Shown here: positions 50,028-58,784 of the stretch, in pieces
How the letters are laid out: every line of letters begins with the position of its first letter
How positions within the stretch are numbered: the stretch's first letter is position 1
From: Ureibacillus thermophilus
GTDB taxonomy: Bacteria; Bacillota; Bacilli; Bacillales_A; Planococcaceae
DNA: 64,000 bases
NCBI RefSeq assembly: GCF_042657185.1
Contig: NZ_JBHSNN010000013.1
Direction: 5' to 3' (one strand)
Program-made: the position numbers and the translations under genes
The notes under the pieces: model-generated
Database searches by the model: none
Seen by the model: the letters and a program-made list of their open reading frames with translations, nothing else
What the model was told of the DNA's origin: nothing

Positions 50028-51524
50028 GTGAGGCCGATTAATTTATTTTCGCTGCTGAATGCAAAGGAAGATTTAGATGAGGAAAATTTCATCAAGTATT
50101 TAGAACAGTTCGGCATCAATCCGAGACTGCGGACAAGTGAGTTATATGATTTGCGTGCCTTTGTGGAAGAGCTGAGAAAAGAGAAAAAAGCCATTGAAAT
50201 ATACAATGGATATTATGTAGGTTATATGATTAAGCAAATCGGAAAGGAATTTGATTTATTACGAATCGGGAAAAATTATGTCGTCAATATTGAATTGAAA
50301 AGGGAAGGGCATATCGAGAAGGTAACGAGACAATTAGTGCAAAACCGCCATTATTTAAAATTTTTAGATGTGGGCGTTTATAATTTTACCTACATTTCAT
50401 CTACAAACACTCTGTATCAATTAAATGATCAGGATCAAGTGGTTGAAGTTGAAATGCAATACTTAGTCGAAAAACTGCTGCAGCAGCAAATCCATGTCAT
50501 CGACAATTTGGATGATTTGTTTGATCCATCCAATTACTTAGTATCCCCATTTAATGCAACGGAAGCCTTTATGGAAGATAAATATTTCTTAAACGCCCAA
50601 CAAAGTACTTACAAAAGGGAAATCATTACCGCAAAGCCAACCGAGCAATCCAAAGTCTTTGCCATCCAAGGCGGGCCGGGTACAGGGAAATCGTTGCTTA
50701 CCTATGATATTGCCAAAGAGTATATACGCCAATCGAAAAAAGTCATTATTTTTAACTGCGGAAGGTTGAATGGCGGCCATATCAAACTAATAGATGAATA
50801 TCGGTGGCCAATTGTTCCGATTAGCAAATTTTATGAGGTTATTCAGGATGAAAAAAATCTATCTAAATATGACTTAATTATTTTTGATGAGGCGCAGCGG
50901 CTCTATTTGAACAAGTTGAACGAATTTATCCGCCTTCTTGAAAAATTAAAAACAACATGCATTTTTTCCTATGATCCAAGCCAAGTATTGACGGTTTTAG
51001 AAATGAAAAATAAAATACCGAAAATTATTGAAACGACATTGAACCCGGTAAAATATGAATTGACGGAAGTGATCCGCTATAATAAAGAAATTCATTCGTT
51101 TATCAAAAAATTATTTGATTTGTCATCGAATACTCCGATGCAGCAATATTCCAATGTGAGCATTCAATATTTTTCTTCTGTTGAGGCGACGAAAAGCTAT
51201 CTGCACTTTTTGCAGCGGGCTGGTTGGAAGGTGATTGATTTCACCCCATCAAGGTATCTGGAGCCCTATCCAAAGAATCCGTTGGCTATAACAACAGCCG
51301 ATGTCATCGGGCAGGAATTTGATAATGTAGCGGCAGTCATTGATGAGACGTTTTACTATAAGCCAAACAATAAACTTGCGTCAAAAACGAATTTCAAGAA
51401 GCCTTATTATCAACCAACCAAAATGCTTTATCAAAATATCAGCAGAGCAAGAAAAAAATTGCATGTCGTCGTTGTAAATAATTTAGAAGTGATGGAGCAT
51501 ATTTTAAAAATATTAAAGAACTAG
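50028..51524 (+). CDS. Predicted PD-(D/E)XK nuclease fused to SF1 helicase (DUF2075-like)
   Basis: A 498-residue two-part protein. Residues 70-95 read KEFDLL...NIELKREG, with D76 and E89-x-K91 spaced as in a PD-(D/E)XK nuclease. Residues 205-498 are a superfamily-1 helicase/ATPase of the DUF2075 type: Walker A GGPGTGKS (215-222), Walker B LIIFDEAQ (283-290), motif III SYDPSQ (314-319), R350 in TEVIRYN, motif V VIGQEFDNV (426-434) and motif VI QNISRARK (469-476). It starts at GTG 50028 behind AAAAGGGG. It is absent from this place in B. subtilis and lies exactly between copies A4 and A5, so acquisition is likely. A role in phage defence or DNA processing is inferred. Confidence 0.75.
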   Translation: MRPINLFSLLNAKEDLDEENFIKYLEQFGINPRLRTSELYDLRAFVEELRKEKKAIEIYNGYYVGYMIKQIGKEFDLLRIGKNYVVNIELKREGHIEKVTRQLVQNRHYLKFLDVGVYNFTYISSTNTLYQLNDQDQVVEVEMQYLVEKLLQQQIHVIDNLDDLFDPSNYLVSPFNATEAFMEDKYFLNAQQSTYKREIITAKPTEQSKVFAIQGGPGTGKSLLTYDIAKEYIRQSKKVIIFNCGRLNGGHIKLIDEYRWPIVPISKFYEVIQDEKNLSKYDLIIFDEAQRLYLNKLNEFIRLLEKLKTTCIFSYDPSQVLTVLEMKNKIPKIIETTLNPVKYELTEVIRYNKEIHSFIKKLFDLSSNTPMQQYSNVSIQYFSSVEATKSYLHFLQRAGWKVIDFTPSRYLEPYPKNPLAITTADVIGQEFDNVAAVIDETFYYKPNNKLASKTNFKKPYYQPTKMLYQNISRARKKLHVVVVNNLEVMEHILKILKN

Positions 51525-51560
51525 ATGCAGTGATACATAATGATTGAATGGAAGAAAAAT

Positions 51561-51834
51561 GAGGCTGGGACATAAACAAAAAATTAAAGGGGCAGTTGAA
51601 AGAGTTTTGATAAAAAATTGATATAACTAAAAATTGATTGGAGTGACGGGGCGACTCCTGCGGGAACAGCCCGTGTCTCGAGACACCGCAGGAGCGAAGT
51701 AATGAGCTCCGAGGAGGCTCGAGCCGGGCCCGCGGAAAGCGTCCCCGGAACGGAAATCAATTTTAATAACATATCAAAAAAACATCATTTTCTCTTTGGA
51801 GAAAATGATGTTTTTTTAGATTTGTCCCAGCCTC
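51561..51834 (+). repeat. Family A repeat, copy A5 (short core, 274 bp)
   Basis: The best-preserved copy: GAGGCTGGGACA at the left and its exact complement TGTCCCAGCCTC at the right. Short core with CTCCTGCGG/CCGCAGGAG hairpin around GTGTCTCGAGACAC. The right hairpin is AACATCATTTTCTC/GAGAAAATGATGTT plus T run. It lies between the convergent nuclease-helicase and rnhC stops and almost touches the rnhC stop. Confidence 0.9.
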
Positions 51835-51835
51835 T

Positions 51836-52774
51836 TTATCTTTTTCTTAATTTTTCATAAATCATTTGTGCTTTTTGCGTGTTGGAAAAATGCCATTTTG
51901 AAATTGAGCGCAGGGTGTTTTCGCCGTGCTGAAGCAAAATTTTCGCTGCCATTTCGTCCACCAAAGAACCTGCTCCTTTTTGAAGAGGAAATCCAATGAA
52001 TCTGGACAATTTATCCATTTCCGCTAAAAAGGCATAACGGGCGATGATGGAAGCAGCTGCCACAGCAACATGTAGCTGTTCCCCTTTTGTAGAGAATAAA
52101 ATATTTTCACTGACAATTTCTTTTTCATTTTGTAGATAACGATAGTACGTTTCCCGCTCGGCAAATTGGTCAATCAAAATATAATCCGGCTTTTCCGGGG
52201 AAATTTTTTGAAGCACATGCTTAATTGCCTGGTTATGCAAAAGCGCCTTTAATTTCCCTTGGCTGTAGCCGCGGCTTTGAAATTCATTATACTTGTCGTT
52301 GCGCAATATTAATAAGCTGTGGATGCAGGAGGCAATCAGGTTTGGGGCAATTTCCCGAATTTTTTCATCCGTAAGCTGCTTTGAATCTTTCACGCCTAAT
52401 TCTTTTACAAGTTCGATTTTTTCTTTTGGTACATAAACGCTTGCAACGGTAATGGGGCCGAAATAATCGCCGGTTCCCGTTTCATCGGAGCCGATTACGG
52501 AGAGGCTTGAAAAGCTTTCCGGCAGCGAATCGCCTTTAACCTTTTGAAAAACTTTAGCCCCATTCTCCGAGATTACTCCAAAACGCTTGGCTTCCCGTTC
52601 TGCCCCCGCACCTTGAAACATTACTTTTCCGGAGTTGTATATAGTAATGGCTGCATCAGAAAGTTTTGCAGCAAACACAACACCCGGTGCATTCCGTTCA
52701 ACCCGATAATTTGAATAATAAGCTTCGACTTCTTTGCACTGTTCTTTTGATAAATGCAGGACAATATTGGTCAT
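51836..52774 (-). CDS. rnhC: Ribonuclease HIII
   Basis: Type 2 RNase H that removes RNA from RNA-DNA hybrids and R-loops. It is 312 residues from ATG 52772-52774, behind AAAGGAT; a TTG at 52792 is in frame but upstream of that site. The N-terminal TBP-like substrate-binding domain (about 1-90) is followed by the catalytic domain with SVIGSDETGTGDYFGPITV (metal-binding DE, near residue 98) and VKELGVKDSKQLTD, plus AVAAASIIARYAFL near 235. Convergent with the nuclease-helicase gene and divergent from zapA, as in the B. subtilis rnhC-zapA pair. Confidence 0.95.
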   Translation of the reverse strand: MTNIVLHLSKEQCKEVEAYYSNYRVERNAPGVVFAAKLSDAAITIYNSGKVMFQGAGAEREAKRFGVISENGAKVFQKVKGDSLPESFSSLSVIGSDETGTGDYFGPITVASVYVPKEKIELVKELGVKDSKQLTDEKIREIAPNLIASCIHSLLILRNDKYNEFQSRGYSQGKLKALLHNQAIKHVLQKISPEKPDYILIDQFAERETYYRYLQNEKEIVSENILFSTKGEQLHVAVAAASIIARYAFLAEMDKLSRFIGFPLQKGAGSLVDEMAAKILLQHGENTLRSISKWHFSNTQKAQMIYEKLRKR

Positions 52775-52975
52775 ATTTGTATCCTTTCCCAAATGAAAAT
52801 TTATAATGATTTTATCAAATGCAAGGGAATATGAAAAACCTTAACAACTGCAGGTTGTATGACATGGAATAAAGATGTTATGATTTATTTATTGATTCCG
52901 AAATATTCTTTTTATACATAAATTGACTGTACGGAAGTTTTCATGGGTTGTTGTTAGCCGCTAGGGGGTGTCGAC

Positions 52976-53236
52976 TTGGCTGAACAAGAAAAAAATAAAA
53001 TTGAAGTAAAAATATACGGCTCAACATATAAATTAGTTGGTTCCGAATCCATCGGCCATTTGCGATTAGTTGCTTCCATTGTAGATGATAAAATGAATGA
53101 ATTAAAATCCCATAACCCATCTCTTAATACTACTCAACTAGCCGTATTAACCGCGGTGAATACGGTTCATGAATTGTTGAAGCTCAAAGAAGAAGTTGAA
53201 AGATTAGAAGAAGAATTGAAAAAATTGAAGGGTTGA
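52976..53236 (+). CDS. zapA: Cell division protein ZapA
   Basis: Small FtsZ-associated protein that promotes Z-ring bundling, 86 residues. An N-terminal beta part (KIEVKIYGSTYKLVGSES) is followed by HLRLVASIVDDKMNEL and a C-terminal coiled coil (LLKLKEEVERLEEELKKLKG). It starts at TTG 52976 behind TAGGGGGTG. It overlaps by one base or abuts the cvpA frame, forming the zapA-cvpA pair found in Bacillus. Confidence 0.93.
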   Translation: MAEQEKNKIEVKIYGSTYKLVGSESIGHLRLVASIVDDKMNELKSHNPSLNTTQLAVLTAVNTVHELLKLKEEVERLEEELKKLKG

Positions 53237-53241
53237 ACTGC

Positions 53242-53787
53242 ATGTTAGACATCATATTACTCATTATATTTGCGATGAGTCTACTCGTTGGAATAAAGCG
53301 CGGTTTTATCATGCAAGCGGTTAACCTTGTAGGTTTTTTTGTTGCATTAATGGTTGCTTATGTTTATTATAAACCGCTGGCGGAAAAATTCGTGTTATGG
53401 ATTCCATATCCAGGGCTTGACCCTAATTCTTCCTTAACATTGGTGCTTGATGCATTGGATATTGATAAAACTTTTTATCGCATCATTGCCTTTGCGGTGA
53501 TTTTTTTCGTCGTAAAACTGGCGATGAAAATTATTGCTTCCGCCTTTGATTTTTTGGCGTTTTTGCCTGTATTGAAATCCTTTAACCGCTTGCTTGGAGC
53601 ATTGCTTTGTTTTGTGGAATTTTATTTCATTCTGTTCATTTTATTATATGTGTTTGCATTGCTGCCAATTGAAGCGGTTCAAAAATACATGGGAAGTTCC
53701 ATCATCGCCAATCTTATGCTGGAGCATACGCCGATCGTTACCCAATTATTCCAAAAACTATGGTATATTTATTTAGAAAATCAATAA
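53242..53787 (+). CDS. CvpA-family membrane protein, YshB-like
   Basis: A 181-residue membrane protein of the CvpA family, with four hydrophobic segments (about 2-20, 27-48, 80-102 and 115-142). The typical LVGIKRGFIMQAVNLVG loop lies near residues 17-33. E. coli CvpA is needed for colicin V production and for bile resistance; the role in Bacillales is unknown. ATG 53242 is preferred, with GAAGGG nine bases before it; a TTG at 53233 overlaps zapA. It is followed by a terminator. Confidence 0.85.
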   Translation: MLDIILLIIFAMSLLVGIKRGFIMQAVNLVGFFVALMVAYVYYKPLAEKFVLWIPYPGLDPNSSLTLVLDALDIDKTFYRIIAFAVIFFVVKLAMKIIASAFDFLAFLPVLKSFNRLLGALLCFVEFYFILFILLYVFALLPIEAVQKYMGSSIIANLMLEHTPIVTQLFQKLWYIYLENQ

Positions 53788-53804
53788 ACATTCATCAGAT
53801 TTCC

Positions 53805-53841
53805 AAAAGTATCTTCCATCTTTGAATGGAGATACTTTTTT
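53805..53841 (+). terminator. Terminator after cvpA
   Basis: AAAAGTATCTTCCAT pairs with ATGGAGATACTTTT (one mismatch) and is followed by TT. Confidence 0.8.
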
Positions 53842-53873
53842 GCAGTTTACTATAGAAAAAAGGTGGGTCGCCG

Positions 53874-55583
53874 TTGAATAAAAAAACGATTATACGCACT
53901 TTGGAAAAAATTGCATTGTATCTTGAACTGCAAGGGGAAAATCCCTTTAAAGTTTCTGCCTTCCGTAAAGCGGCCAATGCTTTGGAGACCGATGAAAGAA
54001 GCCTTGACGAAATCGATGACTTTACCAAAATAAAAGGAATTGGGAAAGGAACTGGGGCAGTCATCGTCGAGCTTATTCAAACGGGTGAATCCCAAGTTTT
54101 AAAAGAGCTGGAACAACAAGTACCAAAAGGGTTGATCCCCCTTTTAAAAATACCGGGTCTTGGAGGAAAGAAACTTGCGAAATTGTATCAGGAACTGGGT
54201 GTAGATAGTGCGGAATCTTTAAAAGAAGCCTGTGAATCCAAAAAAGTCCGCAATTTGCCGGGGTTCGGCGCAAAAACGGAAGAAAAAATCCTGAAAGAAC
54301 TTGAACAATTTGGCGTGCGGAAGGAAAGACTTCCGATTTGGTATCTTGAAAATGTTGTAAAAGAGCTTGAACAGCTTCTTTCTTCCATAAAAGAAGTCGA
54401 ACGGTTTTCTGTAGCAGGAAGTTTCCGTCGGGTGAATGAAACAAGCAAAGATTTAGATTTTGTGATTGCTACAGAATGTCCAGAAAAAGTTAGGGAACAA
54501 TTATTAAGCCAATTAAAAATCAAGGAAATTGTTGGCAGCGGCGATACAAAAGTTTCCGTTGTCCTTGATTTGGACGAACTGGTGAGCGTCGATTTTCGTA
54601 TGGTGAAAAATGTTGAATATGTAACAACCCTACATCATTTTACCGGTTCAAAAGACCATAATGTGCGCATGCGTCAACTAGCTAAAGAACAAGGAAAGAA
54701 AATCAGCGAATATGGAGTGGAACAGCCGGATGGACAAATTGTGACGTTCCAATCTGAAGAAGAGTTTTTTGCCCACTTCGGCCTTCCATTTATTCCTCCA
54801 TCCGTTCGGGAATCGGGTCAGGAATTGGAACGGCTGGATGAACTAAAGAATCTCGTTACATTAAACGATATTAAAGCAGATTTGCATATGCACACCACTT
54901 ATTCTGACGGCGCTCATACGGTGCATGAGATGGGGGAGGCGCTTATTCAAAGAGGATACCGGTTTGGCGTTATTACAGACCACTCCCAATATTTAAAAGT
55001 AGCGAATGGATTAACTCCGGAAAGGCTGAAAAAACAATGGGAAGAAATTAAAGCCTTCAATCAAGCCCATCTTAACTTTACATTATTCGCCGGCACAGAA
55101 ATGGACATATTGCCGGATGGTTCCCTTGACTACGATGATGATGTGTTAAAAGAATTGGATTTTGTCATCGCATCGATTCATACAAGTTTTTCTCAGCCGC
55201 AAGAGAAAATTATGGAGCGTTTATTTGCGGCAATTCAACACCCCTATGTGCATATGATTGCGCATCCCACGGGCAGAATTATTGCTGAACGGGAAGGTTA
55301 TCAACCGGATGTAAAACAGTTGATTTATTGGGCGAAAGAATATGGAAAAATATTGGAATTAAATGCAAGTCCTTATCGGTTGGATTTATGTGTAGAACAT
55401 TTGAAACTGGCGATGGAACTTGAAGTGCCAATTGCCATTAATACGGATGCCCATGCCATTGACCAGCTTGCTTATATGGAAATTGGAATAAAATACGCCC
55501 AAAAAGCCTGGTTGAAAAAAGAGCTGATAGTCAATACATGGAGCGTTGAGCAGTTTGAAGAATTTATCCGAAAAAATAAGTAA
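53874..55583 (+). CDS. polX: DNA polymerase X with PHP exonuclease domain
   Basis: Gap-filling repair polymerase with 3'-5' exonuclease, 569 residues. The N-terminal 8-kDa/HhH region has KIKGIGKGTGAVI and IPGLGGKKLAKLY (about 45-120). The Pol X palm shows AGSFRRVNETSKDLDFVIA with the DxD metal site near residue 195. The C-terminal PHP domain (about 335-569) starts with KADLHMHTTYSDGAHT and holds the further metal ligands in FGVITDHSQYLKVA, AGTEMDI, ASIHTSF, IAHPTGR and NTDAHAID. It starts at TTG 53874 behind AAGGTGGG. mutS2 follows 28 bases on. Confidence 0.96.
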   Translation: MNKKTIIRTLEKIALYLELQGENPFKVSAFRKAANALETDERSLDEIDDFTKIKGIGKGTGAVIVELIQTGESQVLKELEQQVPKGLIPLLKIPGLGGKKLAKLYQELGVDSAESLKEACESKKVRNLPGFGAKTEEKILKELEQFGVRKERLPIWYLENVVKELEQLLSSIKEVERFSVAGSFRRVNETSKDLDFVIATECPEKVREQLLSQLKIKEIVGSGDTKVSVVLDLDELVSVDFRMVKNVEYVTTLHHFTGSKDHNVRMRQLAKEQGKKISEYGVEQPDGQIVTFQSEEEFFAHFGLPFIPPSVRESGQELERLDELKNLVTLNDIKADLHMHTTYSDGAHTVHEMGEALIQRGYRFGVITDHSQYLKVANGLTPERLKKQWEEIKAFNQAHLNFTLFAGTEMDILPDGSLDYDDDVLKELDFVIASIHTSFSQPQEKIMERLFAAIQHPYVHMIAHPTGRIIAEREGYQPDVKQLIYWAKEYGKILELNASPYRLDLCVEHLKLAMELEVPIAINTDAHAIDQLAYMEIGIKYAQKAWLKKELIVNTWSVEQFEEFIRKNK

Positions 55584-55611
55584 ATCTAGATGACAGACAG
55601 GAGTGTTCAGA

Positions 55612-57978
55612 GTGATTGCTGAACGAGCATTAAAAACCCTTGAATTTGATAAGGTTCGGGCGCAAGTCGCAGAATTTTGCACATCCTCGTTGGGGAAAGA
55701 GCGAATTGAAAAGCTCATCCCTGAAACTGAACTTGAAAAAGTGGAGAAGCTTCTGGAAGAAATGGATGAAGGGCTTGCCATTTTGCGGGTGAAAGGCCAT
55801 GTGCCGTTGGGGGGCATCTTTGATATCCGCCCCCATATTAAGCGGGCCCAAATCGGCGGAATGCTCAGTGCGGTGGAATTGATGGAAATCTCAAGCACTG
55901 TGCGGGCAAGCCGCATATTAAGAAATTTTATAGATGATATTGAAAATGATGGAGAAATTGATATTGCTCATTTTATTGAACGAAAAAATCAAATGCCGAT
56001 TTTAACTGCATTGCAGCATGAAATTGATGACTGCATCGATGAAAATGGAGTCGTGTTGGATGCTGCCAGCGTAGAATTAAGATCGATCAGACAGCAACTG
56101 CGCTCTCAAGAAGCAAGAGTGCGCCAAAAACTGGACAGCTTAGTAAAAGGCCCTAATGCTAGTAAAATGCTTTCGGATGCCATTATTACAATCCGAAATG
56201 ACCGCTTTGTTATACCAGTGAAACAAGAATATCGAAGCTATTATGGCGGCATCGTTCATGACCAATCCTCATCCGGCCAAACGCTCTTCATCGAGCCGGA
56301 ATCCGTCGTGCAAATCAATAATGAAATTCAGCGACTAAAGGTGCGGGAAAAAGCGGAAATTGAAAAGATTTTGATTGCCCTCTCTGGAAAAGTGCAAGAA
56401 GTTGCTAATGAATTATTTGAACTGGTCAACATTTTAGGCGACATTGATGCCATTATGGCAAAGGCAAAATACGGAGCTCACCATAAATGCACAAAACCTA
56501 AAGTAAACAATGAAGGATATTTGCGCCTTATCCAGGCAAGACATCCTTTGATACCAATGGAAAAAGCAGTGCCCAATACTATTGAATTTGGCAGAGACTA
56601 TACTGCTATCGTCATTACAGGTCCGAACACCGGGGGAAAAACGGTGACATTAAAAACTGTTGGATTATGTACGTTAATGGCGCAGGCGGGATTGCCTATA
56701 CCAGCTGTCGATGGCTCAGAGCTAGCCGTATTCCGCCAAGTATTTGCCGATATTGGCGATGAACAATCCATTGAACAATCCCTTTCCACTTTTTCAGCCC
56801 ATATGGTGAACATTGTGGAAATTTTAAATCACTTTGATGAACATTCGTTAATTTTATTTGATGAATTGGGTGCAGGCACCGATCCGCAAGAAGGGGCAGC
56901 TCTGGCGATTTCCATCTTGGATGAGGTGGTGGGGCGCGGGGCTCGCGTTATGGCCACAACCCACTATCCAGAGTTGAAGGCATATGCCTATAATCGGAAA
57001 GGTGTCATTAATGCCAGCGTTGAATTTGATGTGGAGACCCTCAGCCCGACTTACCGCCTATTAATTGGCGTTCCTGGGCGTTCCAATGCTTTTGAAATTT
57101 CAAAACGCCTCGGGCTAAAAGAATCCATCATCAAGCAAGCCAAATCATTTACTGGCACTGACCGCAGAGAAGTGGAGTCCATGATTGCTTCATTGGAAGA
57201 AAGCAGAAGACGGGCAGAACAAGAAGCAGAAGAAGCCCATGAAATCTTGGAAGAAGCTGAGCGTCTGCATGCCGAGCTGGAAGAAAAGCTGAAGGAATGG
57301 AATGAAAAGAAAGAAAGCCTTGAGAAAAAAGCGAAAGAAGAAGCGCGGAAGATGATCGAGGAAGCCAAGAATGAAGCGGAGCAAGTCATCAAAGAACTGC
57401 GGGAAATGCAGCAAAATGCAAGTCAAGCTGTGAAAGAACATGAGCTCATCGAAGCGAAAAAGCGGCTCGAGGGCGTGCTTCCAGAAGAAAATCCGATTCT
57501 GAAAAAGCAGGCAAAAATCCGCGAACGGTCGCAAAACTTGCAGCCTGGCGATGAAGTGAAAGTATTAAGCTTCGGCCAAAAGGGAACGCTCATTGAAAAA
57601 GCGTCCGACCATGAGTGGGTTGTACAAATTGGTATGTTAAAAATGAAATTGGATGAATCGGATTTGGAATACGTGAAGCCGGAAAAAGAAAAACAAATGG
57701 TAACCTTGACGACAGTGAAAAATCGGAACAATCATGTTAAATTAGAATTAGATTTGCGCGGAGAACGGCTGGAAGATGCCCTTTTGAAAACGGAAAAATA
57801 TTTGGATGATGCCCTTCTTGCCAATTACAGCCGCGTATCCATTATTCATGGAAAAGGAACTGGTGCTTTGCGCCAAGGCGTCCATGAATATTTGAAAAAA
57901 CATAAAAGAGTGCGTTCATTCCGATATGGAGAAGCTGGTGAAGGTGGCTTAGGCGTTACCATTGTTGAATTAAAATAA
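55612..57978 (+). CDS. mutS2: Endonuclease MutS2 / ribosome-collision factor
   Basis: MutS-type ATPase with C-terminal Smr nuclease domain, 788 residues. It suppresses homologous recombination in some bacteria and rescues collided ribosomes in B. subtilis. A helical lever/clamp region runs to about 300. The ATPase has Walker A TGPNTGGKTVTLKT (about 330) and Walker B LILFDELGAGTDPQEGAAL (near 410). A long charged coiled coil follows (about 510-630), and the Smr domain is at about 710-788 with LDLRGERLEDAL and IIHGKGTGALRQGV. GTG 55612 is chosen (AGGAG eight bases before); GTG 55603 lies on the ribosome-binding site. Confidence 0.96.
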   Translation: MIAERALKTLEFDKVRAQVAEFCTSSLGKERIEKLIPETELEKVEKLLEEMDEGLAILRVKGHVPLGGIFDIRPHIKRAQIGGMLSAVELMEISSTVRASRILRNFIDDIENDGEIDIAHFIERKNQMPILTALQHEIDDCIDENGVVLDAASVELRSIRQQLRSQEARVRQKLDSLVKGPNASKMLSDAIITIRNDRFVIPVKQEYRSYYGGIVHDQSSSGQTLFIEPESVVQINNEIQRLKVREKAEIEKILIALSGKVQEVANELFELVNILGDIDAIMAKAKYGAHHKCTKPKVNNEGYLRLIQARHPLIPMEKAVPNTIEFGRDYTAIVITGPNTGGKTVTLKTVGLCTLMAQAGLPIPAVDGSELAVFRQVFADIGDEQSIEQSLSTFSAHMVNIVEILNHFDEHSLILFDELGAGTDPQEGAALAISILDEVVGRGARVMATTHYPELKAYAYNRKGVINASVEFDVETLSPTYRLLIGVPGRSNAFEISKRLGLKESIIKQAKSFTGTDRREVESMIASLEESRRRAEQEAEEAHEILEEAERLHAELEEKLKEWNEKKESLEKKAKEEARKMIEEAKNEAEQVIKELREMQQNASQAVKEHELIEAKKRLEGVLPEENPILKKQAKIRERSQNLQPGDEVKVLSFGQKGTLIEKASDHEWVVQIGMLKMKLDESDLEYVKPEKEKQMVTLTTVKNRNNHVKLELDLRGERLEDALLKTEKYLDDALLANYSRVSIIHGKGTGALRQGVHEYLKKHKRVRSFRYGEAGEGGLGVTIVELK

Positions 57979-57982
57979 GGGG

Positions 57983-58402
57983 ATGGTGAATGTGGGAATT
58001 TATTTTTGGCGGCATCCTTTAATCGAAACGGCGGGGTATTTTAGCGTTGTCGTATTATGTTTAGTTGTTGCGATGGCTCTATTTGAAGTTGTAACAAAAT
58101 ATAAAAACTGGGATGAAATAAAGAAGGGAAATGTTGCTGTCGCGCTTGCCACTGGAGGAAAAATACTAGGCATTTGCAATATATTCCGCTATTCCATTGA
58201 AAGGCATAACACTTTTTTAGAAATGATTGGTTGGGGATTATACGGGTTTGTTTTGTTAGTCATTGCTTACTTTTTGTTTGAATTTTTTACTCCCCAATTT
58301 AATGTCGATAAGGAATTAGAAGCAGATAACCGGTCGGTCGGATTGATTTCATTCACCATTTCGCTGGGGCTTTCCTTCGTCATCGGTGCCAGCATCATAT
58401 AG
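57983..58402 (+). CDS. DUF350 membrane protein, YshE-like
   Basis: A 139-residue membrane protein with four hydrophobic segments (about 15-38, 52-66, 81-103 and 118-139). The DUF350 signature GNVAVALATGGKILGICNIF is near residues 49-68. Its function is unknown. The start may be ATG 57983, which touches AAGGGG, or GTG 57992 with better spacing. It lies 4 bases after mutS2 and 9 bases before a 26-codon gene, in the same order as mutS2-yshE in B. subtilis. Confidence 0.82.
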   Translation: MVNVGIYFWRHPLIETAGYFSVVVLCLVVAMALFEVVTKYKNWDEIKKGNVAVALATGGKILGICNIFRYSIERHNTFLEMIGWGLYGFVLLVIAYFLFEFFTPQFNVDKELEADNRSVGLISFTISLGLSFVIGASII

Positions 58403-58411
58403 GAGGTTCCT

Positions 58412-58492
58412 ATGGAAAATTTAGCAAAAATACTTATTGTTGTTGCCGTTATATTTTTCATAATAGGAATATATTATTTAATTGCATTGTAG
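58412..58492 (+). CDS. 26-residue single-pass membrane peptide
   Basis: A very short frame, ATG 58412 to TAG 58492, encodes MENLAKILIVVAVIFFIIG plus IYYLIAL: a charged N-terminus and one hydrophobic helix. AGGAGG lies five bases before the ATG. It starts nine bases after the DUF350 gene and would be co-translated. No family recognised; its size and place suggest a small subunit or regulator of that membrane protein (inference). Confidence 0.55.
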   Translation: MENLAKILIVVAVIFFIIGIYYLIAL

Positions 58493-58703
58493 TGAATATT
58501 ATTAAATTTTTAATTCTAGTAGAAGCGTAATTATGCGTTTCTACTATTTTTTTGCTGTTTTTAATCACAAAGTTATTATATTAAAATAGAAAATAAGTCT
58601 ATTATTTGACAACAATCAACCCGGAAATAAACTTAAAAACTATTGAATGAAAAAGAAAAAATAAGAATAATGGAGAAAAAATTTATATTTTTAAAAAAAT
58701 AGT

Positions 58704-58732
58704 TTGAAAGAGCTTTTTTTTTCCATTATAAT
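58704..58732 (+). promoter_or_regulatory. Promoter of lcfA
   Basis: TTGAAA (58704-58709), 17 bases, TATAAT (58727-58732), 53 bases before the start codon. A single FadR half-site TGAATGA lies at about 58644-58650, but no full palindrome is present. The gap 58493-58703 otherwise shows only A/T-rich sequence. Confidence 0.75.
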
Positions 58733-58784
58733 AAATGATAACAATTGTAAGAAAATTTTCACTTTTCACAAGGGGGATGTGTCG

